A stretch of DNA of 64,000 nucleotides, taken from the NCBI GenBank assembly GCA_914767715.1, contig OU612065.1, positions 32,800,001-32,864,000 of the forward strand. The letters are read 5' to 3'. Under the pieces are notes generated by a model. It was not told the origin of the DNA, ran no database searches, and was given only the letters and a program-made list of their open reading frames with translations. Origin of the DNA: Membranipora membranacea (Eukaryota > Bryozoa > Gymnolaemata > Cheilostomatida > Membraniporidae). Below, piece after piece: positions 9,801-21,830 of this stretch. Every line of letters begins with the position of its first letter. The stretch's first letter is position 1. Both the position numbers and the translations under genes were made by a program.

Positions 9801-12800
9801 AGAATTCCTTACTCGCTTAGAAACGCTTGAAACTCTGTTTTGATGTTCACAATGATGTCCCAATATCTCATATGAAATATTAGCTCCCTGTGACGATGCG
9901 TATTCTATCGAGGTGTTTTGCAAGATATTGACAAAAATCGATAGGTAGGGTCCTGGGGAAATTGGCCAATAATAGGGCAGAATTCCTTACTCGCTTAGAA
10001 ACGCTTGAACCTCTGTTTTGACGTTCGCAATGACGTCCCAATATCTCATATGAAATATTAGCTCCCTGTGACGATGCGTTTTCTATCGAGGTGTTTTGCA
10101 AGAAATTGACAAAAATCGATAGGTACTGTCCTGGGGAAATTGGCCAATAATTGGGCAGAATTCCTTACTCGCTTAGAAACGCTTGAAACTCTGTTTTGAC
10201 GTTCGTGATGACGTCCCTATATCTCATATAAAATATTAGCTCCCTGTGATGATGCGTATTCTATCGAGGTGTTCTGCAAGAAATTGACATAAATCGATAG
10301 GTACGGTCCTGGGGAAATTGGCCAAGAATTGGGCAGAATTCCTAACTCGCTTAGAAACGCTTGAAACTCTGTTTTGACGTTCGCAATGACGTCCCAATAT
10401 CTCATATAAACTATTAGCTCCCTGTGACGATGCGTATTCTATCGAGGTGTTTTGCAAGAAATTGACAAAAATCGATAGGTACGGTCCTGGGGAAATTGGC
10501 CAATAATTGGGCAGAATTCCTTACTCGCCTAGAAACGCTTGAAACTCTGTTTTGACGTTCGCAATGACGTCCCTATATCTCGTATAAAATATTAGCTCCC
10601 TGTGACGATGCGTATTCTATCGAGGTGTTTTGCAAGAAATTGACAAAAATCGATAGGGAAATCTGGGGAAATTGGCCAATAATTGGGCAGAATTCCTTAC
10701 TCGCTTAGAAACGCTTGAAACTCTGTTTTGACGTTCGCAATGACGTCCCAATATCTCATATGAAATATTAGCTCCCTGTGACGATGCGTATTCTATGGAG
10801 GTGTTTTGCAAGATATTGACAAAAATCGATAGGTAGGGTCCTGGGGAAATTGGCCAATAATAGGGCAGAATTCCTTACTCGCTTAGAAACGCTTGAAACT
10901 CTGTTTTGACGTTCGCAATGACGTCCCAATATCTCATATGAAATATTAGCTCCCTGTGACGATGCGTTTTCTATCGAGGTGTTTTGCAAGAAATTGACAA
11001 AAATCGATAGGTACTGTCCTGGGGAAATTGGCCAATAATTGGGCAGAATTCCTTACTCGCTTAGAAACTCTTGAAACTCTGTTTTGACGTTCGCAATGAC
11101 GTCCCAAGATCTCATATGAAATATTAGCTCCCTGTGACGATGCGTATTCTATCGAGGTGTTTTGCAAGAAATTGACAAAAATCGATAGGTACGGTCCTGG
11201 GGAAATTGGCCAATAATTGGGCAGAATTCCTTACTCACTTAGAAACGCTTGAAACTCTGTTTTGACGTTCGAGATGACGTCCCTATATCTCATATAAAAT
11301 ATTAGCTCCCTGTGACGATGCGTATTCTGTGGAGGTGTTTTGCAAGAAATTGACAAAAATCGATAGGTACGGTCCTGGGGAAATTGGCCAATAATTGGGC
11401 AGAATTCCTTACTCGCTTAGAAACGCTTGAAACTCTGTTTTGACGTTCGCAATGACGTCCCAATATCTCATATAAAATATTAGCTCCCTATGACGATGCG
11501 TATTCTATGGAGGTGTTTTGCAAGAAATTGACAAAAATCGATAGGGAAATCTGGGGAAATTGGCCAATAATTGGGCAGAATTCCTTACTCGCTTAGAAAC
11601 GCTTGAAACTCTGTTTTGATGTTCACAATGATGTCCCAATATCTCATATGAAATATTAGCTCCCTGTGACGATGCGTATTCTATCGAGGTGTTTTGCAAG
11701 ATATTGACAAAAATCGATAGGTAGGGTCCTGGGGAAATTGGCCAATAATAGGGCAGAATTCCTTACTCGCTTAGAAACGCTTGAACCTCTGTTTTGACGT
11801 TCGCAATGACGTCCCAATATCTCATATGAAATATTAGCTCCCTGTGACGATGCGTTTTCTATCGAGGTGTTTTGCAAGAAATTGACAAAAATCGATAGGT
11901 ACTGTCCTGGGGAAATTGGCCAATAATTGGGCAGAATTCCTTACTCGCTTAGAAACGCTTGAAACTCTGTTTTGACGTTCGTGATGACGTCCCTATATCT
12001 CATATAAAATATTAGCTCCCTGTGATGATGCGTATTCTATCGAGGTGTTCTGCAAGAAATTGACATAAATCGATAGGTACGGTCCTGGGGAAATTGGCCA
12101 AGAATTGGGCAGAATTCCTAACTCGCTTAGAAACGCTTGAAACTCTGTTTTGACGTTCGCAATGATGTCCCAATATCTCATATAAAATATTAGCTCCCTG
12201 TGACGATGCGTATTCTATCGAGGTGTTTTGCAAGAAATTGACAAAAATCGATAGGTACGGTCCTGGGGAAATTGGCCAATAATTGGGCAGAATTCCTTAC
12301 TCGCCTAGAAACGCTTGAAACTCTGTTTTGACGTTCGCAATGACGTCCCTATATCTCGTATAAAATATTAGCTCCCTGTGACGATGCGTATTCTATCGAG
12401 GTGTTTTGCAAGAAATTGACAAAAATCGATAGGGAAATCTGGGGAAATTGGCCAATAATTGGGCAGAATTCCTTACTCGCTTAGAAACGCTTGAAACTCT
12501 GTTTTGACGTTCGCAATGACGTCCCAATATCTCATATGAAATATTAGCTCCCTGTGACGATGCGTATTCTATGGAGGTGTTTTGCAAGATATTGACAAAA
12601 ATCGATAGGTAGGGTCCTGGGGAAATTGGCCAATAATTGGGCAGAATTCCTTACTCGCTTAGAAACGCTTGAAACTCTGTTTTGACGTTCGCAATGACGT
12701 CCCAATATCTCATATGAAATATTAGCTCCCTGTGACGATGCGTTTTCTATCGAGGTGTTTTGCAAGAAATTGACAAAAATCGATAGGTACTGTCCTGGGG

Positions 12801-13620
12801 AAATTGGCCAATAATTGGGCAGAATTCCTTACTCGCTTAGAAACGCTTGAAACTCTGTTTTGACGTTCGCAATGACGTCCCAAGATCTCATATGAAATAT
12901 TAGCTCCCTGTGACGATGCGTATTCTATCGAGGTGTTTTGCAAGAAATTGACAAAAATCGATAGGTACGGTCCTGGGGAAATTGGCCAATAATTGGGCAG
13001 AATTCCTTACTCACTTAGAAACGCTTGAAACTCTGTTTTGACGTTCGAGATGACGTCCCTATATCTCATATAAAATATTAGCTCCCTGTGACGATGCGTA
13101 TTCTGTGGAGGTGTTTTGCAAGAAATTGACAAAAATCGATAGGTACGGTCCTGGGGAAATTGGCCAATAATTGGGCAGAATTCCTTACTCGCTTAGAAAC
13201 GCTTGAAACTCTGTTTTGACGTTCGCAATGACGTCCCAATATCTCATATAAAATATTAGCTCCCTATGACGATGCGTATTCTATGGAGGTGTTTTGCAAG
13301 AAATTGACAAAAATCGATAGGGAAATCTGGGGAAATTGGCCAATAATTGGGCAGAATTCCTTACTCGCTTAGAAACGCTTGAAACTCTGTTTTGATGTTC
13401 ACAATGATGTCCCAATATCTCATATGAAATATTAGCTCCCTGTGACGATGCGTATTCTATCGAGGTGTTTTGCAAGATATTGACAAAAATCGATAGGTAG
13501 GGTCCTGGGGAAATTGGCCAATAATAGGGCAGAATTCCTTACTCGCTTAGAAACGCTTGAACCTCTGATTTGACGTTCGCAATGACGTCCCAATATCTCA
13601 TATGAAATATTAGCTCCCTG
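9711..13620 (+). repeat. Pentamer/decamer HOR P, first long run (888-bp period)
   Basis: The GATAGGGAAATC marker of the 176-bp monomer lies at 9,767, 10,656, 11,544, 12,432 and 13,320. Spacing is 888 bp, except for the first interval of 889 because of an extra G near 9,779. Alternate copies carry the CpG-depleted block GATGTTCACAATGATG (9,842, 11,618, 13,394), so the true repeat unit is a 1,776-bp decamer. The run ends at about 13,620, where it switches into block X monomers. Confidence 0.92.
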
Positions 13621-14510
13621 TGATGATGCGTATTCTATCGAAGTGTTTTGCAAGAAAATGACAAAAATCGATAGGTACGGTCCTGGGGAAATTGGCCAAT
13701 AATTGGGCAGAATTCCTTACTCGCTTAGAAACGCTTGAAACTCTGTTTTGACGTTCGTGATGACGTCCCTATATCTCATATGAATTATTAGCTCCCTGTG
13801 ACGATGCGTATTCTATCGAGGTGTTTTGCAAGAAATTGACAAAAATCGATAGGTACGGTCCTGGGGAAAATGGCCAATAATTGGGCAGAATTCCTTACTC
13901 GCTTAGAAACGCTTGAAACTTTGTTTTGACGTTCGTGATGACGTCCCTATATCTCATATGAAATATTAGCTCCCTGTGACGATGCGTAATCTGTGGAGGT
14001 GTTTTGCAAGAAATTGACAAAAATCGATAGGAACGGTCCTGGGGAAATTGGCCAATAATTGGGCAGAATTCCTTACTCGCTTAGAAACGCTTGAAACTCT
14101 GTTTTGACGTTCGCAATGACGTCCCAATATCTCATATAAAATATTAGCTCCCTATGACGATGCGTATTCTATGGAGGTGTTTTGCAAGAAATTGACAAAA
14201 ATCGATAGGTACGGTCCTGGGGAAATTGGCCAATAATTGGGCAGAATTCCTTACTCGCTTAGAAACGCTTGAAACTCTGTTTTGACGTTCGCAATGACGT
14301 CCCTATATCTCATATAAAATATTAGCTCCCTGTGACGATGCGTATTCTATGCAGGTGTTTTGCAAGAAATTGACAAAAATCGATAGGTAGGGTCCTGGGG
14401 AAATTGGCCAATAATAGGGCAGAATTCCTTACTCGCTTAGAAACGCTTGAACCTCTGTTTTGACGTTCGCAATGACGTCCCAATATCTCATATGAAATAT
14501 TAGCTCCCTG
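13621..14510 (+). repeat. Extra 890-bp portion of block X
   Basis: This five-monomer stretch repeats the start of block X. CTATCGAAGTG lies at 13,636 and again at 14,526, and GATGCGTAATCTG at 13,981 and 14,871, in both cases 890 bp apart. It ends with a monomer that returns to HOR P features (GTAGGG, AATAGGG, GAACCTCTG near 14,390-14,460). That places a P-to-X junction inside a monomer and suggests a tandem duplication that included the junction. Confidence 0.85.
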
Positions 14511-16650
14511 TGATGATGCGTATTCTATCGAAGTGTTTTGCAAGAAAATGACAAAAATCGATAGGTACGGTCCTGGGGAAATTGGCCAATAATTGGGCAG
14601 AATTCCTTACTCGCTTAGAAACGCTTGAAACTCTGTTTTGACGTTCGTGATGACGTCCCTATATCTCATATGAATTATTAGCTCCCTGTGACGATGCGTA
14701 TTCTATCGAGGTGTTTTGCAAGAAATTGACAAAAATCGATAGGTACGGTCCTGGGGAAAATGGCCAATAATTGGGCAGAATTCCTTACTCGCTTAGAAAC
14801 GCTTGAAACTTTGTTTTGACGTTCGTGATGACGTCCCTATATCTCATATGAAATATTAGCTCCCTGTGACGATGCGTAATCTGTGGAGGTGTTTTGCAAG
14901 AAATTGACAAAAATCGATAGGAACGGTCCTGGGGAAATTGGCCAATAATTGGGCAGAATTCCTTTCTCGCTTAGAAACGCTTGAAACTCTGTTTTGACGT
15001 TCGCAATGACGTCCCAATATCTCATATAAAATATTAGCTCCCTATGACGATGCGTATTCTATGGAGGTGTTTTGCAAGAAATTGACAAAAATCGATAGGT
15101 ACGGTCCTGGGGAAATTGGCCAATAATTGGGCAGAATTCCTTACTCGCTTAGAAACGCTTGAAACTCTGTTTTGACGTTCGCAATGACGTCCCTATATCT
15201 CATATAAAATATTAGCTCCCTGTGACGATGCGTATTCTATGCAGGTGTTTTGCAAGAAATTGACAAAAATCGATAGGTACGGTCCTGGGGAAATTGGCCA
15301 ATAATTGGGCAGAATTCCTTACTCGCTTAGAAACGCTTGAAACTCTGTTTTGACGTTCGTGATGACGTCCCTATATCTCATATGAAATATTAGCTCCCTG
15401 TGATGATGCGTATTCTATCGAGGTGTTTTGCAAGAAATTGACACAAATCGATAGGTACGGTCCTGGGGAAATTGGCCAATAATTGGGCAGAATTCCTTAC
15501 TCGCTTAGAGACGCTTGAAACTCTGTTTTGACGTTCGTGATGACGTCCCTACATCTCATATAAAATATTAGCTCCCTGTGATGATGCGTATTCTATCGAA
15601 GTGTTTTGCAAGAAATTGACAAAAATCGATAGGTACGGTCCTGGGGAAATTGGCCAATAATTGGGCAGAATTCCTTACTCGCTTAGAAACGCTTGAAACT
15701 CTGTTTTGACGTTCGCAATGACGTCCCAATATCTCATATGAAATATTAACTCCCTGTGACGATGCGTATTCTATGGAGGTGTTTTGCAACAAATTGACAA
15801 AAATCGATAGGTACGGTCCTGGGGAAATTGGCCAATAATTGGGCAGAATTCCTTACTTGCTTAGAAACGCTTGAAACTCTGTTTAGACGTTCGTGATGAC
15901 GTCCCTATATCTCATATAAAATATTAGCTCCCTGTGACGATGCGTATTCTATGGAGGTGTTTTGCAAGAAATTGACAAAAATCGATAGGTACGGTCCTGG
16001 GGAAATTGGCCACTAATTGGGCAGAATTCCTTACTCGCTTAGAAACGCTTGAAACTCTGTTTTGACGTTCGCAATGACGTCCCAATATCTCATATAAAAT
16101 ATTAGCTCCCTGTGACGATGCGTATTCTATTGAGGTGTTTTGCAAGAGATTGACAAAAATCGATAAGTACGGTCCTGGGGAAATTGGCCAATAATTGGGC
16201 AGAATTCCTTACTCGCTTAGAAACGCTTGAAACTCTGTTTTGACATTCGTGATGACGTCCCTATATCTCATATAAAATATTAGCTCCCTGTGACGATGCG
16301 TATTCTATCGAGGTGTTTTGCAAGAAATTGACAAAAATCGATAGGTACGGTCCTGGGGAAATTGGCCAATAATTGGGCAGAATTCCTTACTCACTTAGAA
16401 ACGCTTGAAACTCTGTTTTGACGTTCGTGATGACGTCCCTATATCTCATATAAAATATTAGCTCCCTGTGACGATGCGTATTCTGTGGAGGTGTTTTGCA
16501 AGAAATTGACAAAAATCGATAGGTACGGTCCTGGGGAAATTGGCCAATAATTGGGCAGAATTCCTTACTCGCTTAGAAACGCTTGAAACTCTGTTTTGAC
16601 GTTCGCAATGACGTCCCAATATCTCATATAAAATATTAGCTCCCTATGAC
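14511..16650 (+). repeat. Interrupting HOR block X, copy 2 (intact)
   Basis: This is the full-length partner of 7,600-9,710. Monomer spacing is regular and none of the clustered indels is present. It includes the rare GCAACAAATTGAC monomer (near 15,785) and the TTTAGACGTTCG variant (near 15,880), which are matched in copy 1. It leads directly into the second pentamer run. Confidence 0.87.
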
Positions 16651-19600
16651 GATGCGTATTCTATGGAGGTGTTTTGCAAGAAATTGACAAAAATCGATAG
16701 GGAAATCTGGGGAAATTGGCCAATAATTGGGCAGAATTCCTTACTCGCTTAGAAACGCTTGAAACTCTGTTTTGATGTTCACAATGATGTCCCAATATCT
16801 CATATGAAATATTAGCTCCCTGTGACGATGCGTATTCTATCGAGGTGTTTTGCAAGATATTGACAAAAATCGATAGGTAGGGTCCTGGGGAAATTGGCCA
16901 ATAATAGGGCAGAATTCCTTACTCGCTTAGAAACGCTTGAACCTCTGTTTTGACGTTCGCAATGACGTCCCAATATCTCATATGAAATATTAGCTCCCTG
17001 TGACGATGCGTTTTCTATCGAGGTGTTTTGCAAGAAATTGACAAAAATCGATAGGTACTGTCCTGGGGAAATTGGCCAATAATTGGGCAGAATTCCTTAC
17101 TCGCTTAGAAACGCTTGAAACTCTGTTTTGACGTTCGTGATGACGTCCCTATATCTCATATAAAATATTTGCTCCCTGTGATGATGCGTATTCTATCGAG
17201 GTGTTCTGCAAGAAATTGACATAAATCGATAGGTACGGTCCTGGGGAAATTGGCCAAGAATTGGGCAGATTTCCTAACTCGCTTAGAAACGCTTGAAACT
17301 CTGTTTTGACGTTCGCAATGACGTCCCAATATCTCATATAAACTATTAGCTCCCTGTGACGATGCGTATTCTATCGAGGTGTTTTGCAAGAAATTGACAA
17401 AAATCGATAGGTACGGTCCTGGGGAAATTGGCCAATAATTGGGCAGAATTCCTTACTCGCCTAGAAACGCTTGAAACTCTGTTTTGACGTTCGCAATGAC
17501 GTCCCTATATCTCATATAAAATATTAGCTCCCTGTGACGATGCGTATTCTATCGAGGTGTTTTGCAAGAAATTGACAAAAATCGATAGGGAAATCTGGGG
17601 AAATTGGCCAATAATTGGGCAGAATTCCTTACTCGCTTAGAAACGCTTGAAACTCTGTTTTGACGTTCGCAATGACGTCCCAATATCTCATATGAAATAT
17701 TAGCTCCCTGTGACGATGCGTATTCTATGGAGGTGTTTTGCAAGATATTGACAAAAATCGATAGGTAGGGTCCTGGGGAAATTGGCCAATAATAGGGCAG
17801 AATTCCTTACTCGCTTAGAAACGCTTGAAACTCTGTTTTGACGTTCGCAATGACGTCCCAATATCTCATATGAAATATTAGCTCCCTGTGACGATGCGTT
17901 TTCTATCGAGGTGTTTTGCAAGAAATTGACAAAAATCGATAGGTACTGTCCTGGGGAAATTGGCCAATAATTGGGCAGAATTCCTTACTCGCTTAGAAAC
18001 TCTTGAAACTCTGTTTTGACGTTCGCAATGACGTCCCAAGATCTCATATGAAATATTAGCTCCCTGTGACGATGCGTATTCTATCGAGGTGTTTTGCAAG
18101 AAATTGACAAAAATCGATAGGTACGGTCCTGGGGAAATTGGCCAATAATTGGGCAGAATTCCTTACTCACTTAGAAACGCTTGAAACTCTGTTTTGACGT
18201 TCGAGATGACGTCCCTATATCTCATATAAAATATTAGCTCCCTGTGACGATGCGTATTCTGTGGAGGTGTTTTGCAAGAAATTGACAAAAATCGATAGGT
18301 ACGGTCCTGGGGAAATTGGCCAATAATTGGGCAGAATTCCTTACTCGCTTAGAAACGCTTGAAACTCTGTTTTGACGTTCGCAATGACGTCCCAATATCT
18401 CATATAAAATATTAGCTCCCTATGACGATGCGTATTCTATGGAGGTGTTTTGCAAGAAATTGACAAAAATCGATAGGGAAATCTGGGGAAATTGGCCAAT
18501 AATTGGGCAGAATTCCTTACTCGCTTAGAAACGCTTGAAACTCTGTTTTGATGTTCACAATGATGTCCCAATATCTCATATGAAATATTAGCTCCCTGTG
18601 ACGATGCGTATTCTATCGAGGTGTTTTGCAAGATATTGACAAAAATCGATAGGTAGGGTCCTGGGGAAATTGGCCAATAATAGGGCAGAATTCCTTACTC
18701 GCTTAGAAACGCTTGAACCTCTGTTTTGACGTTCGCAATGACGTCCCAATATCTCATATGAAATATTAGCTCCCTGTGACGATGCGTTTTCTATCGAGGT
18801 GTTTTGCAAGAAATTGACAAAAATCGATAGGTACGGTCCTGGGGAAATTGGCCAATAATTGGGCAGAATTCCTTACTCGCTTAGAAACGCTTGAAACTCT
18901 GTTTTGACGTTCGTGATGACGTCCCTATATCTCATATAAAATATTTGCTCCCTGTGATGATGCGTATTCTATCGAGGTGTTCTGCAAGAAATTGACATAA
19001 ATCGATAGGTACGGTCCTGGGGAAATTGGCCAAGAATTGGGCAGAATTCCTAACTCGCTTAGAAACGCTTGAAACTCTGTTTTGACGTTCGTGATGACGT
19101 CCCTATATCTCATATAAAATATTAGCTCCCTGTGACGATGCGTATTCTATCGAGGTGTTTTGCAAGAAATTGACAAAAATCGATAGGTACGGTCCTGGGG
19201 AAATTGGCCAATATTTGGGCAGAATTCCTTACTCGCTTAGAAACGCTTGAAACTCTGTTTTGACGTTCGTGATGACGTCCCAATATCTCATATAAAATAT
19301 TAACTCCCTGTGACGATGCGTATTCTATGGAGGTGTTTTGCAAGAAATTGACATAAATCGATAGGTACGGTCCTGGGGAAATTGGCCAAGAATTGAGCAG
19401 ATTTCCTAACTCGCTTAGAAACGCTTGAAACTCTGTTTTGACGTTCGCAATGACGTCCCAATATCTCATATAAACTATTAGCTCCCTGTGACGATGCGTA
19501 TTCTATCGAGGTGTTTTGCAAGAAATTGACAAAAATCGATAGGTACGGTCCTGGGGAAATTGGCCAATATTTGGGCAGAATTCCTTACTCGCTTAGAAAC

Positions 19601-21830
19601 GCTTGAAACTCTGTTTTGACGTTCGCAATGACGTCCCTATATCTCATATAAAATATTAGCTCCCTGTGACGATGCGTATTCTATGGAGGTGTTTTGCAAG
19701 AAATTGACAAAAATCGATAGGGAAATCTGGGGAAATTGGCCAATAATTGGGCAGAATTCCTTACTCGCTTAGAAACGCTTGAAACTCTGTTTTGACGTTC
19801 GCAATGACGTCCCAATATCTCATATGAAATATTAGCTCCCTGTGACGATGCGTATTCTATGGAGGTGTTTTGCAAGATATTGACAAAAATCGATAGGTAG
19901 GGTCCTGGGGAAATTGGCCAATAATAGGGCAGAATTCCTTACTCGCTTAGAAACGCTTGAAACTCTGTTTTGACGTTCGCAATGACGTCCCAATATCTCA
20001 TATGAAATATTAGCTCCCTGTGACGATGCGTTTTCTATCGAGGTGTTTTGCAAGAAATTGACAAAAATCGATAGGTACTGTCCTGGGGAAATTGGCCAAT
20101 AATTGGGCAGAATTCCTTACTCGCTTAGAAACGCTTGAAACTCTGTTTTGACGTTCGCAATGACGTCCCAAGATCTCATATGAAATATTAGCTCCCTGTG
20201 ACGATGCGTATTCTATCGAGGTGTTTTGCAAGAAATTGACAAAAATCGATAGGTACGGTCCTGGGGAAATTGGCCAATAATTGGGCAGAATTCCTTACTC
20301 ACTTAGAAACGCTTGAAACTCTGTTTTGACGTTTGTGATGACGTCCCTATATCTCATATAAAATATTAGCTCCCTGTGACGATGCGTATTCTGTGGAGGT
20401 GTTTTGCAAGAAATTGACAAAAATCGATAGGTACGGTCCTGGGGAAATTGGCCAATAATTGGGCAGAATTCCTTACTCGCTTAGAAACGCTTGAAACTCT
20501 GTTTTGACGTTCGCAATGACGTCCCAATATCTCATATAAAATATTAGCTCCCTATGACGATGCGTATTCTATGGAGGTGTTTTGCAAGAAATTGACAAAA
20601 ATCGATAGGGAAATCTGGGGAAATTGGCCAATAATTGGGCAGAATTCCTTACTCGCTTAGAAACGCTTGAAACTCTGTTTTGATGTTCACAATGATGTCC
20701 CAATATCTCATATGAAATATTAGCTCCCTGTGACGATGCGTATTCTATCGAGGTGTTTTGCAAGATATTGACAAAAATCGATAGGTAGGGTCCTGGGGAA
20801 ATTGGCCAATAATAGGGCAGAATTTCTTACTCGCTTAGAAACGCTTGAACCTCTGTTTTGACGTTCGCAATGACGTCCCAATATCTCATATGAAATATTA
20901 GCTCCCTGTGACGATGCGTTTTCTATCGAGGTGTTTTGCAAGAAATTGACAAAAATCGATAGGTACTGTCCTGGGGAAATTGGCCAATAATTGGGCAGAA
21001 TTCCTTACTCGCTTAGAAACGCTTGAAACTCTGTTTTGACGTTCGTGATGACGTCCCTATATCTCATATAAAATATTTGCTCCCTGTGATGATGCGTATT
21101 CTATCGAGGTGTTCTGCAAGAAATTGACATAAATCGATAGGTACGGTCCTGGGGAAATTGGCCAAGAATTGGGCAGAATTCCTAACTCGCTTAGAAACGC
21201 TTGAAACTCTGTTTTGACGTTCGCAATGACGTCCCAATATCTCATATAAAATATTAGCTCCCTGTGACGATGCGTATTCTATCGAGGTGTTTTGCAAGAA
21301 ATTGACAAAAATCGATAGGTACGGTCCTGGGGAAATTGGCCAATAATTGGGCAGAATTCCTTACTCGCCTAGAAACGCTTGAAACTCTGTTTTGACGTTC
21401 GCAATGACGTCCCTATATCTCATATAAAATATTAGCTCCCTGTGACGATGCGTATTCTATGGAGGTGTTTTGCAAGAAATTGACAAAAATCGATAGGGAA
21501 ATCTGGGGAAATTGGCCAATAATTGGGCAGAATTCCTTACTCGCTTAGACACGCTTGAAACTCTGTTTTGACGTTCGCAATGACGTCCCAATATCTCATA
21601 TGAAATATTAGCTCCCTGTGACGATGCGTATTCTATGGAGGTGTTTTGCAAGATATTGACAAAAATCGATAGGTAGGGTCCTGGGGAAATTGGCCAATAA
21701 TAGGGCAGAATTCCTTACTCGCTTAGAAACGCTTGAAACTCTGTTTTGACGTTCGCAATGACGTCCCAATATCTCATATGAAATATTAGCTCCCTGTGAC
21801 GATGCGTTTTCTATCGAGGTGTTTTGCAAG
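16651..21830 (+). repeat. Pentamer/decamer HOR P, second long run
   Basis: The GATAGGGAAATC marker lies at 16,700, 17,588, 18,476, 19,720, 20,608 and 21,496. All intervals are 888 bp except 18,476 to 19,720, which is 1,244 bp (888 plus two extra monomers of 178 bp). The CpG-depleted variant is at 16,774, 18,550 and 20,682. Landmarks match the first run at an offset of 6,932 bp before the two-monomer insertion and 7,288 bp after it. Variants in each subunit are nearly identical between the two runs. Confidence 0.92.
19120..19480 (+). repeat. Two-monomer (356-bp) insertion within HOR P
   Basis: Relative to the first run, two additional monomers are present here. The offset between the runs jumps from 6,932 to 7,288. 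The inserted pair combines AATATTTGGG, GGTGTTTTGCAAG and ACATAAATC variants taken from neighbouring monomers, as expected from unequal exchange in the pentamer array. Confidence 0.85.
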
